DNA of 64,000 nucleotides from Dictyophora rubrovolvata. Taxonomy: Eukaryota > Basidiomycota > Agaricomycetes > Phallales > Phallaceae. A program made the position numbers and the translations under genes. The notes under the pieces are model-generated. The model was given only the letters and a program-made list of their open reading frames with translations, did not search any database and was not told where the DNA came from. The DNA is taken from contig CP114120.1 of the NCBI GenBank assembly GCA_029959195.1, positions 1,612,001 through 1,676,000 on the forward strand. The letters run 5' to 3'. Shown here piece by piece: positions 22,141 to 34,121 of the stretch (the first letter of the stretch is position 1; each line of letters begins with the position of its first letter).

Positions 22141-23378
22141 TGTAGAACAACAAGATATAATAGACGGACGTATGAAGGCTGCTAGGAAAAAAAAAAGATA
22201 CGTGATGATGGGATTGACAGCGATAGGTTGGTGGTATTCATTGTACGACCACTCGATTCACTGACGGGGTCGGGTATCGCAAATAGAAACCACGCACTTC
22301 AGGTGACTGTAATGACAACTCTCGTGAGAAAGACCACAAATGTCCAATGACTCTCCGTCGTCTTTGAACTTTCGGCGTAAATCTACCTCGTCTTTGCACC
22401 CACTGCCTGGAGGTGCCGATGATCCTCCTGAACGGCTTCCCCATGCCACTATCCAACTAAACATTCCAGACGAAACGCTTTCACGTGATTCTTTATCAGC
22501 TATTTCAGTTCATGCAGATTCCAAGACTTGCTGGAAAAGGAAGGTGGCAAAAGCAATGATAAGGATTTTGATTCCATTGTGGATGACGTCGTTCCGGCGG
22601 CCCCTACTCCACTTGCTTTACCACAATCCGCCCCACAATTACAAAGATCACCGCTCCAACGACTTCCCAGCGGCCGTCGACAAAGCCGGGACCCGAAAGA
22701 GTATCGCCTGCCGATTATTACGTTCAGGATCTCAACCAGAACTTCTCCCGATCATCATCTTTTAATGATGTTGAGGATGTTGACGAGCAAGATATTACGT
22801 TCGAACATGATAATGATATGAATGGCCATAGTTCCTTTGGTACACCACCGAATTTCGACTCTCATATCGATGGGGAGGACCTCGAAAATGGAACTTATGA
22901 ATCGCAGCATTATACGTGGCCGTCCGATGTAACAACTTCCGATGATATGGGCCTCGGGCAATCAGCCTTTGCCACTGAACTCGGTAGCAAGAGTTAACCG
23001 TTGAAAGCCGACACTACTCGGTCTATCCGGTCTTCCAATCTGTTTGAATCTCCCTCTCGTTCATTTAATTTAGGAAGTAACTCGCCCCCTATTGATGATC
23101 CATGGGCTACACCAAATTGAAATAACAGTCTCTTTAAATCCATCAATGCTTTCCCTTCTTATGGCATTCTTTTTTTTCTTCTGTCTTTTGCATATTGCAT
23201 TCACACCATGATTAAATTGTATCGACCAGTTATTTATGCCGTAGTTAATCTATAAGTCTGATGAGTATTCTATGGTTGGCATTAAACAGTACTATGTAAT
23301 TCAACAATTCAAAACACAACGTTCTAATCCTAACGTTTAGGAAATGAAATATCCAAAAAACATGATTCGGATTTTTTT
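22141..23378 (+). pseudogene. truncated, internally deleted copy of the DUF726 gene and its 3' flank
   Basis: Matches 13335-15810 of the intact gene. Block 1 (22141-22280) covers the end of exon 2, the start of the intron and a jump to the GACGGGGTCGGGTATCGCA segment. Block 2 (22281-22330) matches about 13941-13990. Block 3 (22331-23118) matches about 14732-15564 with small deletions and is nearly identical over the last 370 bases. Block 4 covers the 3' flank. It carries frame breaks and an early stop (TAA near 22996), so it is a dead copy. Its last part adjoins the 3' end of the phosphotransferase gene, which was probably the original neighbour of the intact gene. Confidence 0.9.
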
Positions 23379-23439
23379 TTCTTGGCAATGAAAGCGTCTT
23401 GTAAACTTTGTGAATGGGATATATGAATGTCAAGTTGAT

Positions 23440-25504
23440 TCATGTTTTCTTAGTATGCCCATTGACTTCGGCAGCCTTTCTCCAAGCGCCATCAGTATCT
23501 TTTTTCCGGACAGTGAAGCAAGCGATACCCAAATAACCAGTGATTTCTACGAGAAATGCATTGAGAAATATACATAAAACTTCCTTCAAAGGAAACAAAT
23601 ACCTGATATGACGGACGTAACAAATCGGTGGTATGCAATAAACGTTACTCCAAGGGTAGCATAAACGAATGCACTGGAACCGACGTAAGACATTTGAATG
23701 ATAGGGTTTCTTGGTTTCAGAGGAAAAACGACCAGATTAGAAAGATTGCAGCTAAAACTCGTGAATAGACCCACATATTTATGTAAGGGAGATTGGCATC
23801 CAATGCACCAAGCGCAAACCAGACCCAAAGCCAGTTCCAATAGGGAAAAGGACTACTCGTAACGTGGGCCAGGACTATTCGGCCTACTTGGTGGGCAAAC
23901 TGAAGACCCCAGGCACAAAGAAATGGCACGAAAAGCGGTGAATCACGGATGGGACAATTCGGCGCCAACAGCCACGCATATTGGAGAAGGACTGTAACGG
24001 AGAAGGGAAGCAGCGAGAGTAGAGGATGTGTGACTGATCTTTTTGAGGCAACGCAGGAACGGTAAACATTAGTATAGCTGTAATTTGAAGGTCAGAATTT
24101 GAGCGGATAAAACGATAAGCTACAGTTTGCACGATGAATGACCTGACGAAAATGTTGAATGCAAGAGCCAAAGCACCAAAGACCATAAAGGATTCATTGA
24201 GACCTATATTCGGAATGATTCGCGTTACGGAATCAACCTGATCAAGATGTAAGGCTGTGAGCAAGCCGGTATCCCATATTGCAGGCCCTACAAAATCCAA
24301 CCGATCCGAGATATTAGCGGGAGAAAAGTCGCAAAGCCCGATACTACTCGACGTACCATAAATCCCAGATACAATGAATATAGCGATTATCATCAAGATA
24401 CCTTCAACTGGCCCTGAGAACACACCAAGGTACAGTTGTCCTACATACGGAAGAATAGCAATTTAGTTGGGGCAAAGACGACACAAGGTCCGATATTCCC
24501 GTGTCCACAGTGGGGGGGGGGGTAGAATAAATTCCGATACACACCTGTATGGTACTCTTCCCATGTTGATATATAAAAGTTGGCTAACGTGGCCACTTGA
24601 GAGGCAACCGTCCACCAAGACCGGCCGAGGTTCAACGCCCGAGCGGCGAGGATAGCCTCAAGCTGTATCAAAGAAGAGGTCTCGTGAGCGGCTGTTACTA
24701 ACTAACCCAGGGAGGATAACTAGGCCCGAAGACCGAAACTCCTTACAGTAGTATTAATGGCATCGCAGCCTGTGGCAAAAATATCAAATCAAGTGACATG
24801 TAAAGTGTGAAGACAAAAGAAAGAAAAAAGCCTACCGTGATCGAACATTTCGCCAAGCGGACCCGCCATTCCCGTTCGTCGAGCTTGCTTCCTGAATTTG
24901 ATTTGAGTGGTGAGCAAAATTTCTCATCGGCAGGAGCAAAAAAGCGGGAATCAAAAAAAGGTAGGATATACGAACCCATCAATACCATCCAAACTCTGGT
25001 AAATGAAAAGGCCTGCTGCCCATCTGTTTTTCAATTGAAATACGTCAGTATGCAAATTTGATTAGGAGGAGGGACAAGAAAAACTCGCGTGAAATAGACC
25101 CAATGTGGTGGACCTGCTGCGCCTCCTTTCTCGGCCAGAAAATACGGGTCATAATAAAGCAGAGTTAGAAAGTTGATCATGACGACACACAGCCCGGAAA
25201 GTGTTATCTAATAAATAAAAGGTTCAAAATTGACACCGGCCTCTCTTCCGTCTTTTTTGTTGGGTGTAACTGACAACGTTTGGTGCGACCCATAATGGCC
25301 ACAATGTAACCAGCCAATTCCAGAAAGGCTGTAGTATGTATCGTGATACAACGGACCTTTCAAAAAAAAAGAAGGGGAAACGGAAAAATACGCAGTTCAG
25401 GGTAGACACGTAGTTTTTAGTGCAGCAGGTACTACTCACTTGTCTACACCTTTATATGAATAATTCGTCAATCGTCCAAGAGCGTCAGGTTTAATATATG
25501 ACAT
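23440..25504 (-). CDS. choline/ethanolamine phosphotransferase (CPT1/EPT1)
   Basis: Final step of the Kennedy pathway: transfer of phosphocholine or phosphoethanolamine from CDP-alcohol to diacylglycerol in ER/Golgi membranes. ATG 25504 gives MSYIKPDALGRLTNYSYKGV. Exons then read FWNWLVTLWPLWVAPNV, ITLSGLCVVMINFLTLLYYD and AAGLFIYQSLDGID. The CDP-alcohol phosphotransferase motif DGxxARx8Gx3Dx3D is complete: DGKQARRTGMAG, then PLGEMFDHGCD, split over two introns. Later blocks are SWWTVASQVATLANFYIST, GVFSGPVEGILM, and the C-terminal GYLGIACFTVRKKD. The intron 25024-25088 starts with GC. One junction near 23770-23790 is unresolved: reading requires either a 23-nt intron or a longer one skipping part of the exon. 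Several TM segments are evident. CPT1 versus EPT1 cannot be told apart here. Confidence 0.93.
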
Positions 25505-25997
25505 GATTTCGGGGATTTTTTTTTTAGTATTGGTATAAGTACGCAAGATTCGCTTTGAAGTAAGATAATTCCGGCAAAGGCCCGTCAGATACGGTATAAA
25601 TTATGGACTCGAGTGTGACGTTTATCATGTCACTATTAGTTCTACGTCATAAAAAAATTGCAGACTTCCGGATATCATGGAGCCGGCGAATAAAAAATAT
25701 ACTAAGTATAGCGGTACAAAAGTAATACATACATATGATGGTAATCTAAAAGAATGGTTGGGACAAAACATATATTGATGCGCGGAGGGAAAGCAAATAA
25801 GTGATAATCGGAGTAGAAGGCCGAACAGGGAAAAAAAAGCTGGTATCGTCCGAAGAAAACACGGCCAAACACATAGGGTCAAAGAAGACAATGACACGAG
25901 CATCACAGTCCTGAAGCAGAAAAGACAATGCTGCAATAGCGGTGTAGTCCGGGAAAAGGAATGCCGAAAAAAGGAATGTACAAAACGGGACACAACA
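25505..25997. other. intergenic, no gene seen
   Basis: AT-rich promoter side of the phosphotransferase gene and 3' flank of the next minus-strand gene. A minus frame at 25625-26008 is hydrophobic and low complexity and looks like chance. Confidence 0.5.
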
Positions 25998-26789
25998 TTA
26001 GAATCCACCTAAGCAACCGGAATCCGGGGGTATATCTGAATTGAATTCGGAAGTGGGATATCGTGAACGTAATGGTCTTGGGCGTGCGGTCGTGAAAACA
26101 GGGGTATGATCACTGTCTGAAGAGGAATACGTGTGCTCCTTCCTTTCTCGATTTCGGGGAGACAGCGAACGTTTCCGCTGATGTGGAGGAAGAGGAGGAT
26201 GGGGCAAGAATGCGAGGACATCCTGGGAAACATCCGCGGGAGAGGATAATAACGGTCTCTGGCTACGTGTCCGATCATGCGTTGTGGAAGAGATATGGAG
26301 AGCGGAAAAAGTATGACACGGGTCTGAATCGAGTGGGGGCGATATTAATCCATCGGAGTCTTCCGACTCGGACCATGTTAACTCTGGCATATTACTGTGA
26401 GTGTGAGGGGTAGGATAATAAGACGATGGGGACGAGAAGTAGTCTAAATGGTGCTGGGACGATAAATAAGGCCTTGGGGTATTCAACGAAGTATGGTATG
26501 CGTCAGCGTCTACATCGTACCCCCTCTTTTGTTCGACGTCGTCCTTGACTTGCGTAAGTAAACGAGCTTCACGGTCGCAGATAACATAAGTGCGCTCGGG
26601 GCAATTTCTACTAGGCAGGGCACATTCGTTCGGCGCGACAACTAGAGGTGTGCGATCATAATAAGCTGCGGGATAGGCATAATATGTGGCCGAGACGAGC
26701 TGTGAAGGCGACGGAGGAAAGTGGACGTGGGACTGGCACTTTGCACTCGACTTGGCAAGATCCGCCTTGAGAATTGAGCGAGGCGACAT
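25998..26789 (-). CDS. basidiomycete 'HFPPSP' hypothetical protein
   Basis: Single-exon frame of 263 residues if started at ATG 26789 (MSPRSILKADL). It is preceded by an open extension that looks non-coding. The N-terminus has CQSHVHFPPSPSQLVSATYY, then YYDRTPLVVAPNECALPSR. From memory this arrangement (HFPPSP, then YDRSPIVVSPN, then CALPER) recurs in short uncharacterised proteins of mushroom-forming fungi. The rest is Ser/Pro-rich and disordered, with an acidic WSESEDSDG patch and a basic RKRSLSPRNRERK patch. No enzyme domain. Likely a regulatory or nuclear disordered protein; function unknown. Confidence 0.7.
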   Translation of the reverse strand: MSPRSILKADLAKSSAKCQSHVHFPPSPSQLVSATYYAYPAAYYDRTPLVVAPNECALPSRNCPERTYVICDREARLLTQVKDDVEQKRGYDVDADAYHTSLNTPRPYLSSQHHLDYFSSPSSYYPTPHTHSNMPELTWSESEDSDGLISPPLDSDPCHTFSALHISSTTHDRTRSQRPLLSSPADVSQDVLAFLPHPPLPPHQRKRSLSPRNRERKEHTYSSSDSDHTPVFTTARPRPLRSRYPTSEFNSDIPPDSGCLGGF

Positions 26790-29700
26790 GCAATGAACAG
26801 GGAGAATAACGAAGCAGAAGGGGGATGTCAAAGGAGAGAGGAGCAGAAATACATAGTACGAGATGGGGTTGTGATGGTTTAAAAAGCCAACGGAAAGAAT
26901 TGTATAACAAGCCAGTACTCGAGGTGGGATGAGTTTACGTAATACTGTGCAGGCAACGTGCGGGCCAATAGGAAACGGCCATCCCACCAAGGCAAGCTTT
27001 GGCGCTCGGAAGAGTCGCTCAAGCAGATCCGACGTGCGTCGTGCAGTACATAGCTCCAGAGTCCATAAAGCACAACATGCATACGTTATGATTGATTGTT
27101 CTGGCTGAAGCGCATGGCTATTGTTCAAGATATATATTATAGCCGCGCTGGTAAAAATCAATCACCAAGATACCGGAAATGTATGAGATTCTTTGTTCGA
27201 GGTCATATAGCTCTTGCGGCTTGGTTTTTTGGGCATTCTGGAAAATTATAATAATTATAAATATATCCCTGCAGCTGAAAGGCCTTCTCTAGTTAATCGC
27301 GATTACGACCCTTGCAGTTGGATCGAATATAGATATCGCCCAGCTACGGGATACAATTACTTCGGTCCGTTGCCTTCCGTTGTCTCCTCCCCCCGCATAG
27401 GTACGCAACAGCACTTCCCAAATTCGACACTAGACAATTATTGGATTTAATTTCCACGCCCCTCCCATGAGACCTCCTTCGCCTCCTTTTTGGCCGATAT
27501 CTCGGAGCTCAAGCCCAACCAACCATATATGGACGGCCAGACATGAGCTACTTGCACAGTTACAGTACTAGTAACTAGCAGTCGGGCTAGCTCGGATCCA
27601 CTGGCGCATTAGCAGATTTCACGTCCGAAATGACAAGACGTCTTCCAAAGTGCCTTCCCTTGATATTCCATTATCTCAGGCAGGAATCATATGCTAAGTA
27701 CGGCCACGAGCTTTGACTCCTTCTTCGACATGCCATCATCTCAACTGACATCACCACCCTTCCCGATCGCGCCTTGATTCTCGTCACCTTAGCCGATGTG
27801 TGGTAGATGGATAACCAAACGCGGCTCAAAAGTGGGATAGAACCTTTCATTAAATATCGAAAGCATGATGAAAGTGACTTCTGTATTAATGATGGAGCCA
27901 TTAATTTCTTCCAGACGTGATGATAAGATTATTGCTATTATCTGGTTCAGTTCTCACAAGTTCAATATAAGCAACGCAGACTGATTTCACATCCCAGCAA
28001 TACCAAGTGCTTTATAGGAGTCCGAATCACTTCTTATACGGGCAGCGACACTCCCCGACTTCCTAGTACGACGAGTCTATACAGGGCTCCCTCGGGAATC
28101 CGACACCGCGACACCGACACGAAGGTACCCTCAGTTGACAGTCTCGGTGGTATCTCAGCAGGTGAGCACGCATCAAGTTCATTTTCATAAAACGAACCAT
28201 TGGCAAAATTATTTAGAAGGTGACGTGGGCTGCGCATTGTAAACATTCGTAATCTGGCATTTGTCAATGTGTAGTTCATTCTTCAACAATCACTATTTGT
28301 CTCACCTCAACACAACTGTCCATAAACAAATACATGTCGCCAGTCTATATGTACCCTTGATTTCCGCTGAAAAAAAAATTTCCTCCGCCAGCAAGCCCGC
28401 TCTTTGATTCGTTCGGTATATTAACATACAAAGTTAGCCCAGCACCTGTATTCAATTAGCCTTCCGAACTGACATTCTTTCTCAACCACGAGAAACCTTC
28501 TACTTATCTATATTGCTGCTTCTTTCGACACGCCGGCTAACGCAACAACAATCTTCGATCCAAATATTTTCTTCCACGGGTGATATTTACGCACCAAACA
28601 AGCCAGCGCGACTCAGATTCGTCAACGCGTCGTGGAAACTCCAAACCTCGGAGATTTGAATTTGAGTCCTCGAGTTCTTTCACCATCCGACATTCGTGAC
28701 ATGGTGGTGGATAATTTTTTTCCCCCCGCCCTGTTCTCATCACGCAGCTGCAGGGGCTTCTTCTCCTCTATAATCTATAATAGTCCGCGCGTCCCTAGAT
28801 CCGGATCCGGTGGCATCACAAACAAATAAACGTTTTTCCCAAAATAAATGTGTTCCTTGACACCTGTTTCATTGAAAAAAAAAAATAGCCTCATGTTAGA
28901 CGAAGAAACCGTCAATCTTTCCGGTGTTGTAGGGTGTTGCCTGGTGTTGCCATTCCTTGCAGCTTCTATCTCGGCAACCAGGATCTGAGAAGACTATGTA
29001 TGAACGTTGCATTTTGCGCTGGAACATTCACCGCAACAAATGTACACAAGCATGCCAGGTGACCGGTGACCGGTGACCAATGACCTTGCACTCACATTGA
29101 CTCCTTTCTGTGAAAGATCCATTCTTGGCCTCAAACGCACGCGGCTTAGTACGAGTAGAACTAGAATTAGAAGCTCCTGCTGGAGCTATGTAGCCTCATA
29201 GGTAATTCTATTTTTATCTGCGAGCTTTCACACATAATAAAGCTAATTACGACATCATGATCACGACCTACTGATGTACAAATATACCGCTTTGCCCGTA
29301 TAGCTTCGCTGCATACATATGTCTATCATAGGCTAAGCCAATAACCGCATGGCTGACCGTATTGAAACCGGAGCCGTCAAATCTCCATTAGTATATAATG
29401 TATACAGAGACGCCCTTCAGTCTTTCGAATTGACATCGTTTTGCAATAGTGACCGATAGTACCCTTGTACCTTTGTATATTGCAGTGCCTCCTCTTTTCT
29501 ACTCAAATGGTCACCCAAAGCGTCATATGAAACCTAAACCTACAAGCCGCTTAGGTATAGCTGTGAGTAACCACACCGATTAGAAAACGTTTAATGAGGA
29601 CATCTGGGTGTGTGATAAACGTTGGTGGCTGACAGCGGACCTTCTCAGCGAGGCTGACAACAGTCCAGACCCATCCAAACTTTTATACAGAGAGCTTGAC

Positions 29701-32025
29701 GTTCAACCAATCGCCATGCGTGTCACAAGAACAAATATAGAACCAAGAAAAGGAAGCATATTCTCTTCGGTTACTTCGACAAAAGGCAGCAGGCCCAGAA
29801 TTCTAGACGACCGCAAAAATCCGGAACCTTGACCGTTTGAACATCACAATCTCACCATGTTAGGAGTTTCTAACAAAGAAACGGTCACATGGAAAGACGT
29901 ATCACTAGCCCCAAGTGGGGAAGGCTGGGCGTGCTTAGAATCATCTCGCAAAATGTCTAGGCAGGTCTGGGCAGACATTTCAAATAGCGTCCAGTTCGTT
30001 TGTGAATCGAGAAAATCGGACGTCTTGACCAATAGATACCCTTAGGGACTGCAATCAGTGCTGCAGCCACTTAGAAGGCCAGGGCCGCCAGGTAAATCGT
30101 AATCCTGGGTGGAAGACGATGTATGGATAATTCTTCGTATTACGTGCGGAACGATTTCGTCTTTCCGTCATGTCCCATTCATTCTCATGACAATCTACTC
30201 TGGTTTGGGGGGCCTCCAGCGTGATTGGTGGTCCAATGATACGTGTTCAAACTCTTGACGTCTTTTAGCGTTGAGCGGAACAGACAAGAAATTAAACCTG
30301 GTAATAATAAGCAAGGAATCGAATGCATTGTTGGATTTTGAGGTTCGGCGAGCGTTGCCGGCTCATAGTATAGTTGCTTATGTAACTAACCCTCATGGAA
30401 TTGTAAAACTTAACAGTCAAGTCGACTGTCCGACGAGCTGAAATAACAACATGCATTTAGAATAAGCACATACAAAAAAGTACTGCAACCGTTACGATAT
30501 TCATTCCTAGACTTCAAATAAATAGAAATTAGCCCCATCAGAGGCTCCGCGCAGCTCGTTGAAAAGTCGGCTATCAATGAATGTTTATCTTGTACCGATT
30601 TCTAAACGGATGAATAAGACTCAGAATATCGGATCGCAATTGGTTTGTATGTAGAACATAGCCTTTGCCTTGAAGTCAATAGCTGTGCGCTGCTGAGTAA
30701 TCCCGGAACACAACACCGAAAGTCTATTGAATTCAATAAGACGGTTCGAACATTGTTCACTTACGCCACAAAACTCCAGAACCGATACAAATATGAATTA
30801 TAATTATAGATGGAGAAAAGCGTCCGAGTCGGGGTCGGACTAAAATCAAACACTATGACAGTATGTGTCGACATCGGTAACCTTGAAACGCGATTTCCCA
30901 CAACTACAATTATTCGTTTGACATTGGTTCAAGATACAGACACCAGAGCGTACCTTCCGGACGTATGATAGTTTGTATACGCTGGTTCAGTTTTGGCGAT
31001 TGTGTATTTGTCCCGCATCATGATGGGCAAGCGTTGGACCCTCATTAGGGAAAATCTACGACTTGGGGATCCTATGAGCTGCTTCAATTTAAGAGGCGGT
31101 GTGCAAAGCGTATTGTAACATCTGATGATGGAGGACGCACCGCCTCGTATTCTACTGTTTGAATCGGAGGCAGTGAGTGCTGATCGGATGTAAAACGTCA
31201 TGCATGTCATACGTCACACAGTCCAGTCACGGATCAGCACCAGTTCATATTGTACCTTTCTTGTGGCAATAGCCTCATTACGTCTCTTTCAACATTTGCA
31301 AAGTATTATCCAACCAGAATTTATTTTTGGAACGTTATCTGATATGGTAGAAATAAATCTTTGTTTTTCACTTTCAAAAGTTTGACAGGATTGTAGCGCC
31401 TTTACTAGCTCATGCAGTTCCAAATGAGTTTACTGTAAACCTTTCACTGAGAAAACTATTACTGCAAGCTTCTGGTCAGTTAGTGACGAGTTCTTACTGG
31501 CTTTGGTTCCTGAGCCAATAATAAAGACTTGTAATTGACTGGTAAGACGATCTGGAGGACAGTAAGTGAATGTCGTGTATAAAAACTCTCTTCTTACTAA
31601 CGCGAGGTAATGATTATTTGCAGAATGCAAACAATACTTGCATAGTTTACGTCAGTCTTTGGCGAGATTTATCATATCTTAATCGACTTTGAAAATTGTC
31701 CGGAACAGCCTCGCAGTGATTGAAGCGCCGACCCAGCCACTGCCATCACACGCGCGGCGGTGCATCGCTCTGAACTGCATACCAAACTCCCATTGCGCTT
31801 TTTGCTACTGAGCAATCCCATATTCAAACAATGACCTATACACAGCTCCTCTTCTTTGGTTATAAGGACGACGGTTCCGTCCCATCATGATCATCATACC
31901 TGCCTTCCGGTAGATCGCCACACCTCTTGGGAACGATCCAGGTTTTTAAACTACTAGAGTATGTACATCTTCAAAACCTCTGGTGGCACCTCCTTATTGT
32001 TGTTTAATTCTGTAGATTATCGATA
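26790..32025. other. gene-poor region of about 5.2 kb
   Basis: Short frames occur on both strands (for example 27214-27450, 28632-28829, 29608-29832, 30929-31210) but none has a recognisable domain, good splice partners or protein-like composition. I found no tRNA cloverleaf and no transposon ends. A 7-bp tandem (GGTGACC three times, then AATGACC) lies at about 29059-29086. Several A-runs occur. It may hold long 5' regulatory DNA, an unrecognised lncRNA, or decayed elements. Confidence 0.5.
29059..29086 (+). repeat. short 7-bp tandem repeat (GGTGACC)
   Basis: Three perfect units of GGTGACC followed by one AATGACC. Each unit contains the palindromic half GGTNACC-like core, so the array can also be read as overlapping GGTGACCGGTGACC. 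Possibly a factor-binding cluster; no other evidence. Confidence 0.6.
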
Positions 32026-33093
32026 ATGTCACACCCCGATGAAATATTCCCATCTCAAGAATCTGGTTTACCCGTTTACTATCAGACCGACGATTCCTAC
32101 GATTACCAGTACTATCCAGTACCAGGGTCATTTTCTTGTGAGTTTTTTTTTTTTTGGTAAATAGGTGGGTTTTAATTTTAACATTATCATTTTAGTAGTA
32201 TCTTATCAGCCATCAACGTCGTATCTTCAAGATACCCCCATTGCTCCAGTGTTCAACAGTGATAACGCTACTTTCCCAACCCCCATCACTACGGAATATT
32301 CAGGAAACAACATATCTTCAGCTACGGAATACTCAGAAAACAACAGATCTTCAGCATCTTCGCAGGGCACACCACAGGGTACCCCCGAGGGTTATAGTAA
32401 GTCATTTTAGTCTTCTTTACCTTTTTGGAACAGCCTATAAACTCCCCTCCTCTAGCTTCCCCATATGATTCTGAGTTAACAGTACCGATTCCAGAACCGG
32501 CCAACCCTGGTCCTTCCGATGTTGTGGTACCCCTTAATCAGTTATCTCACGATGTCCGATTGAAATCCAACATCAACGCTGCTTCATTAGAGAGACACCT
32601 GCTATTAATAAGCTCACGGCCCAAATTATACCGCTGTATGAGTTGTAGCATGAGTTCCGAAATTCTAAAAGGAACTCAAGCTGCAAAAGCTCATGTTTAC
32701 CAACACTTATTTGGGACCTCTAAACCTTACATTTGTCGAACATGGTGGGTGTGGTATAACTGTTATCCAACAACTAAGGCTGACAATTCTTCTAGTAATG
32801 TTGAATTTGCCTCAGAGCGGGCAGCTGAACGTCATAGACGAAATCAGGAAAAAAAATACCCTTGTCAATTTTGGTAAGTTTCTTCGCCCCTCCTCCTTTG
32901 GTATTATCTCGAGTCATTAACGCTTCTACTCAGTGGACGTCCTTTCGCCCGGAAAGATGCCATGCGCGCCCACGAAAGGAAAGGAAAATGTGGAAGGTCT
33001 CTGGCAGGATATCCAGCCGAGGTTGGTCTACATTATCTTTCTTTTGCAGCTTGAATAACACTCACCTTTTTATTCTGCTAGGTGCATCAATAG
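32026..33093 (+). CDS. small zinc-finger protein (C2H2/C2HC-like)
   Basis: ATG 32026 opens MSHPDEIFPSQESG and a Tyr-rich stretch (DDSYDYQYYPVPG). Introns near 32137-32194, 32397-32454, about 32743-32793 and 32876-32933 join later exons. The middle is Ser/Thr/Pro-rich. The C-terminal half has YRCMSCSMSSE, then AKAHVYQHLF and KPYICRTW (first possible finger), and YPCQFCGRPFARKDAMRAHE (second finger, C-x2-C with His and a final HERKGKC). This resembles fungal transcription factors with one or two C-terminal fingers near a low-complexity activation region. The 3' end is uncertain: reading through gives a stop at 33054, while splicing a GTTGGT...CTAG intron gives VHQ and a stop at 33093. Confidence 0.75.
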
Positions 33094-34121
33094 CATATTT
33101 TTTGAAAAAAAATATATTTGCAGAATATGAGCTGGTCTCATCGTCCCAAAAATACGGACATCCTTCTTTGGACTTTCTCCTTTTTTATTCATCTCCATTG
33201 TACTGCTCAAGGACTATCTTAATTTGTTTAATATTTAGACCCAACAGATCGTAGATAACAAGTTGTATATAATCTGTAATCTGTAATGTAACTGTAATGC
33301 TAATTCACAAAATGAGATATCGCTGAAAAAGGATCCGAAGCAGTGCTGGCAGCGTTTTTGAATTAGTTACGCATAATCGCATGTTAAGAGACTAGTAGTT
33401 GATTAGGAGCTTGCCGTTGATTTAGATTGAATTCGCTGAGAGTTCCAGATAGGCTAGTTACTAGTTCGGTTCCCTCATGGAATTTGAAAACTCACCTGAA
33501 ACTACTATCTTGCCTATGTATTAGTATAAGCTCCGATGTTTCATTCCCACCCGATATCACCAACACAGGCGAATCAGCGAGATTCAAGTAAGCAGTTATG
33601 CATTATACTAGCTCGATATATGTAATTAAACTATTGTTATTTTAAATTCGTCGGCCAGGTGTAGACCTCTTTTACCTCTGCTTCCCTGTTAAGGCTCGCT
33701 GTTTGTAATAGACGGGCTTCAGCTATATTTATGCCTGTCGCCTTTGAGAACTTTTAATGAAAGGGAATAGGCTCCACCAATATCACCAACTTCTTAACCC
33801 CTGCCAGTGTGAACATCCTGCTAATGATGCTAGCTATCGGCCGTGGTGCCAATAGAAATTTTAATTCAAAATGGGAGCTTAGCCTTTATGCACGTGTCAT
33901 CAAACTCAGACCATCCTATCCCGAAATTGGTTCAGCCAGGTTCAGCTATCTTTCGACAAACTGACAGCAAGGGCTGCTCTGCCAGTGGGGGCCCCTGAGG
34001 GATCCCCTTTGTATGATGAACAATCATCCTTACTTAACCACCAAATCTCATCATTTCAGCGGGAATGGAGTGGCCGTCAAAGGGAATCATTGCTTGCAAA
34101 TTCGGATTCTCAAATTCTTCG
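33094..34121. other. intergenic, no gene seen
   Basis: AT-rich, stops in all frames. Likely the 3' UTR of the zinc-finger gene and the promoter of the membrane protein gene. Confidence 0.55.

Noticed and set aside
15565-23439. LTR retroelement or virus-like origin of the island
   Set aside because: No reverse transcriptase, integrase, capsid or transposase motif and no long terminal repeats of that kind; the flanking repeats are pieces of the host DUF726 gene.
27214-27450. Plus-strand 78-codon frame
   Set aside because: No start context, no similarity recognised and no partner exons.
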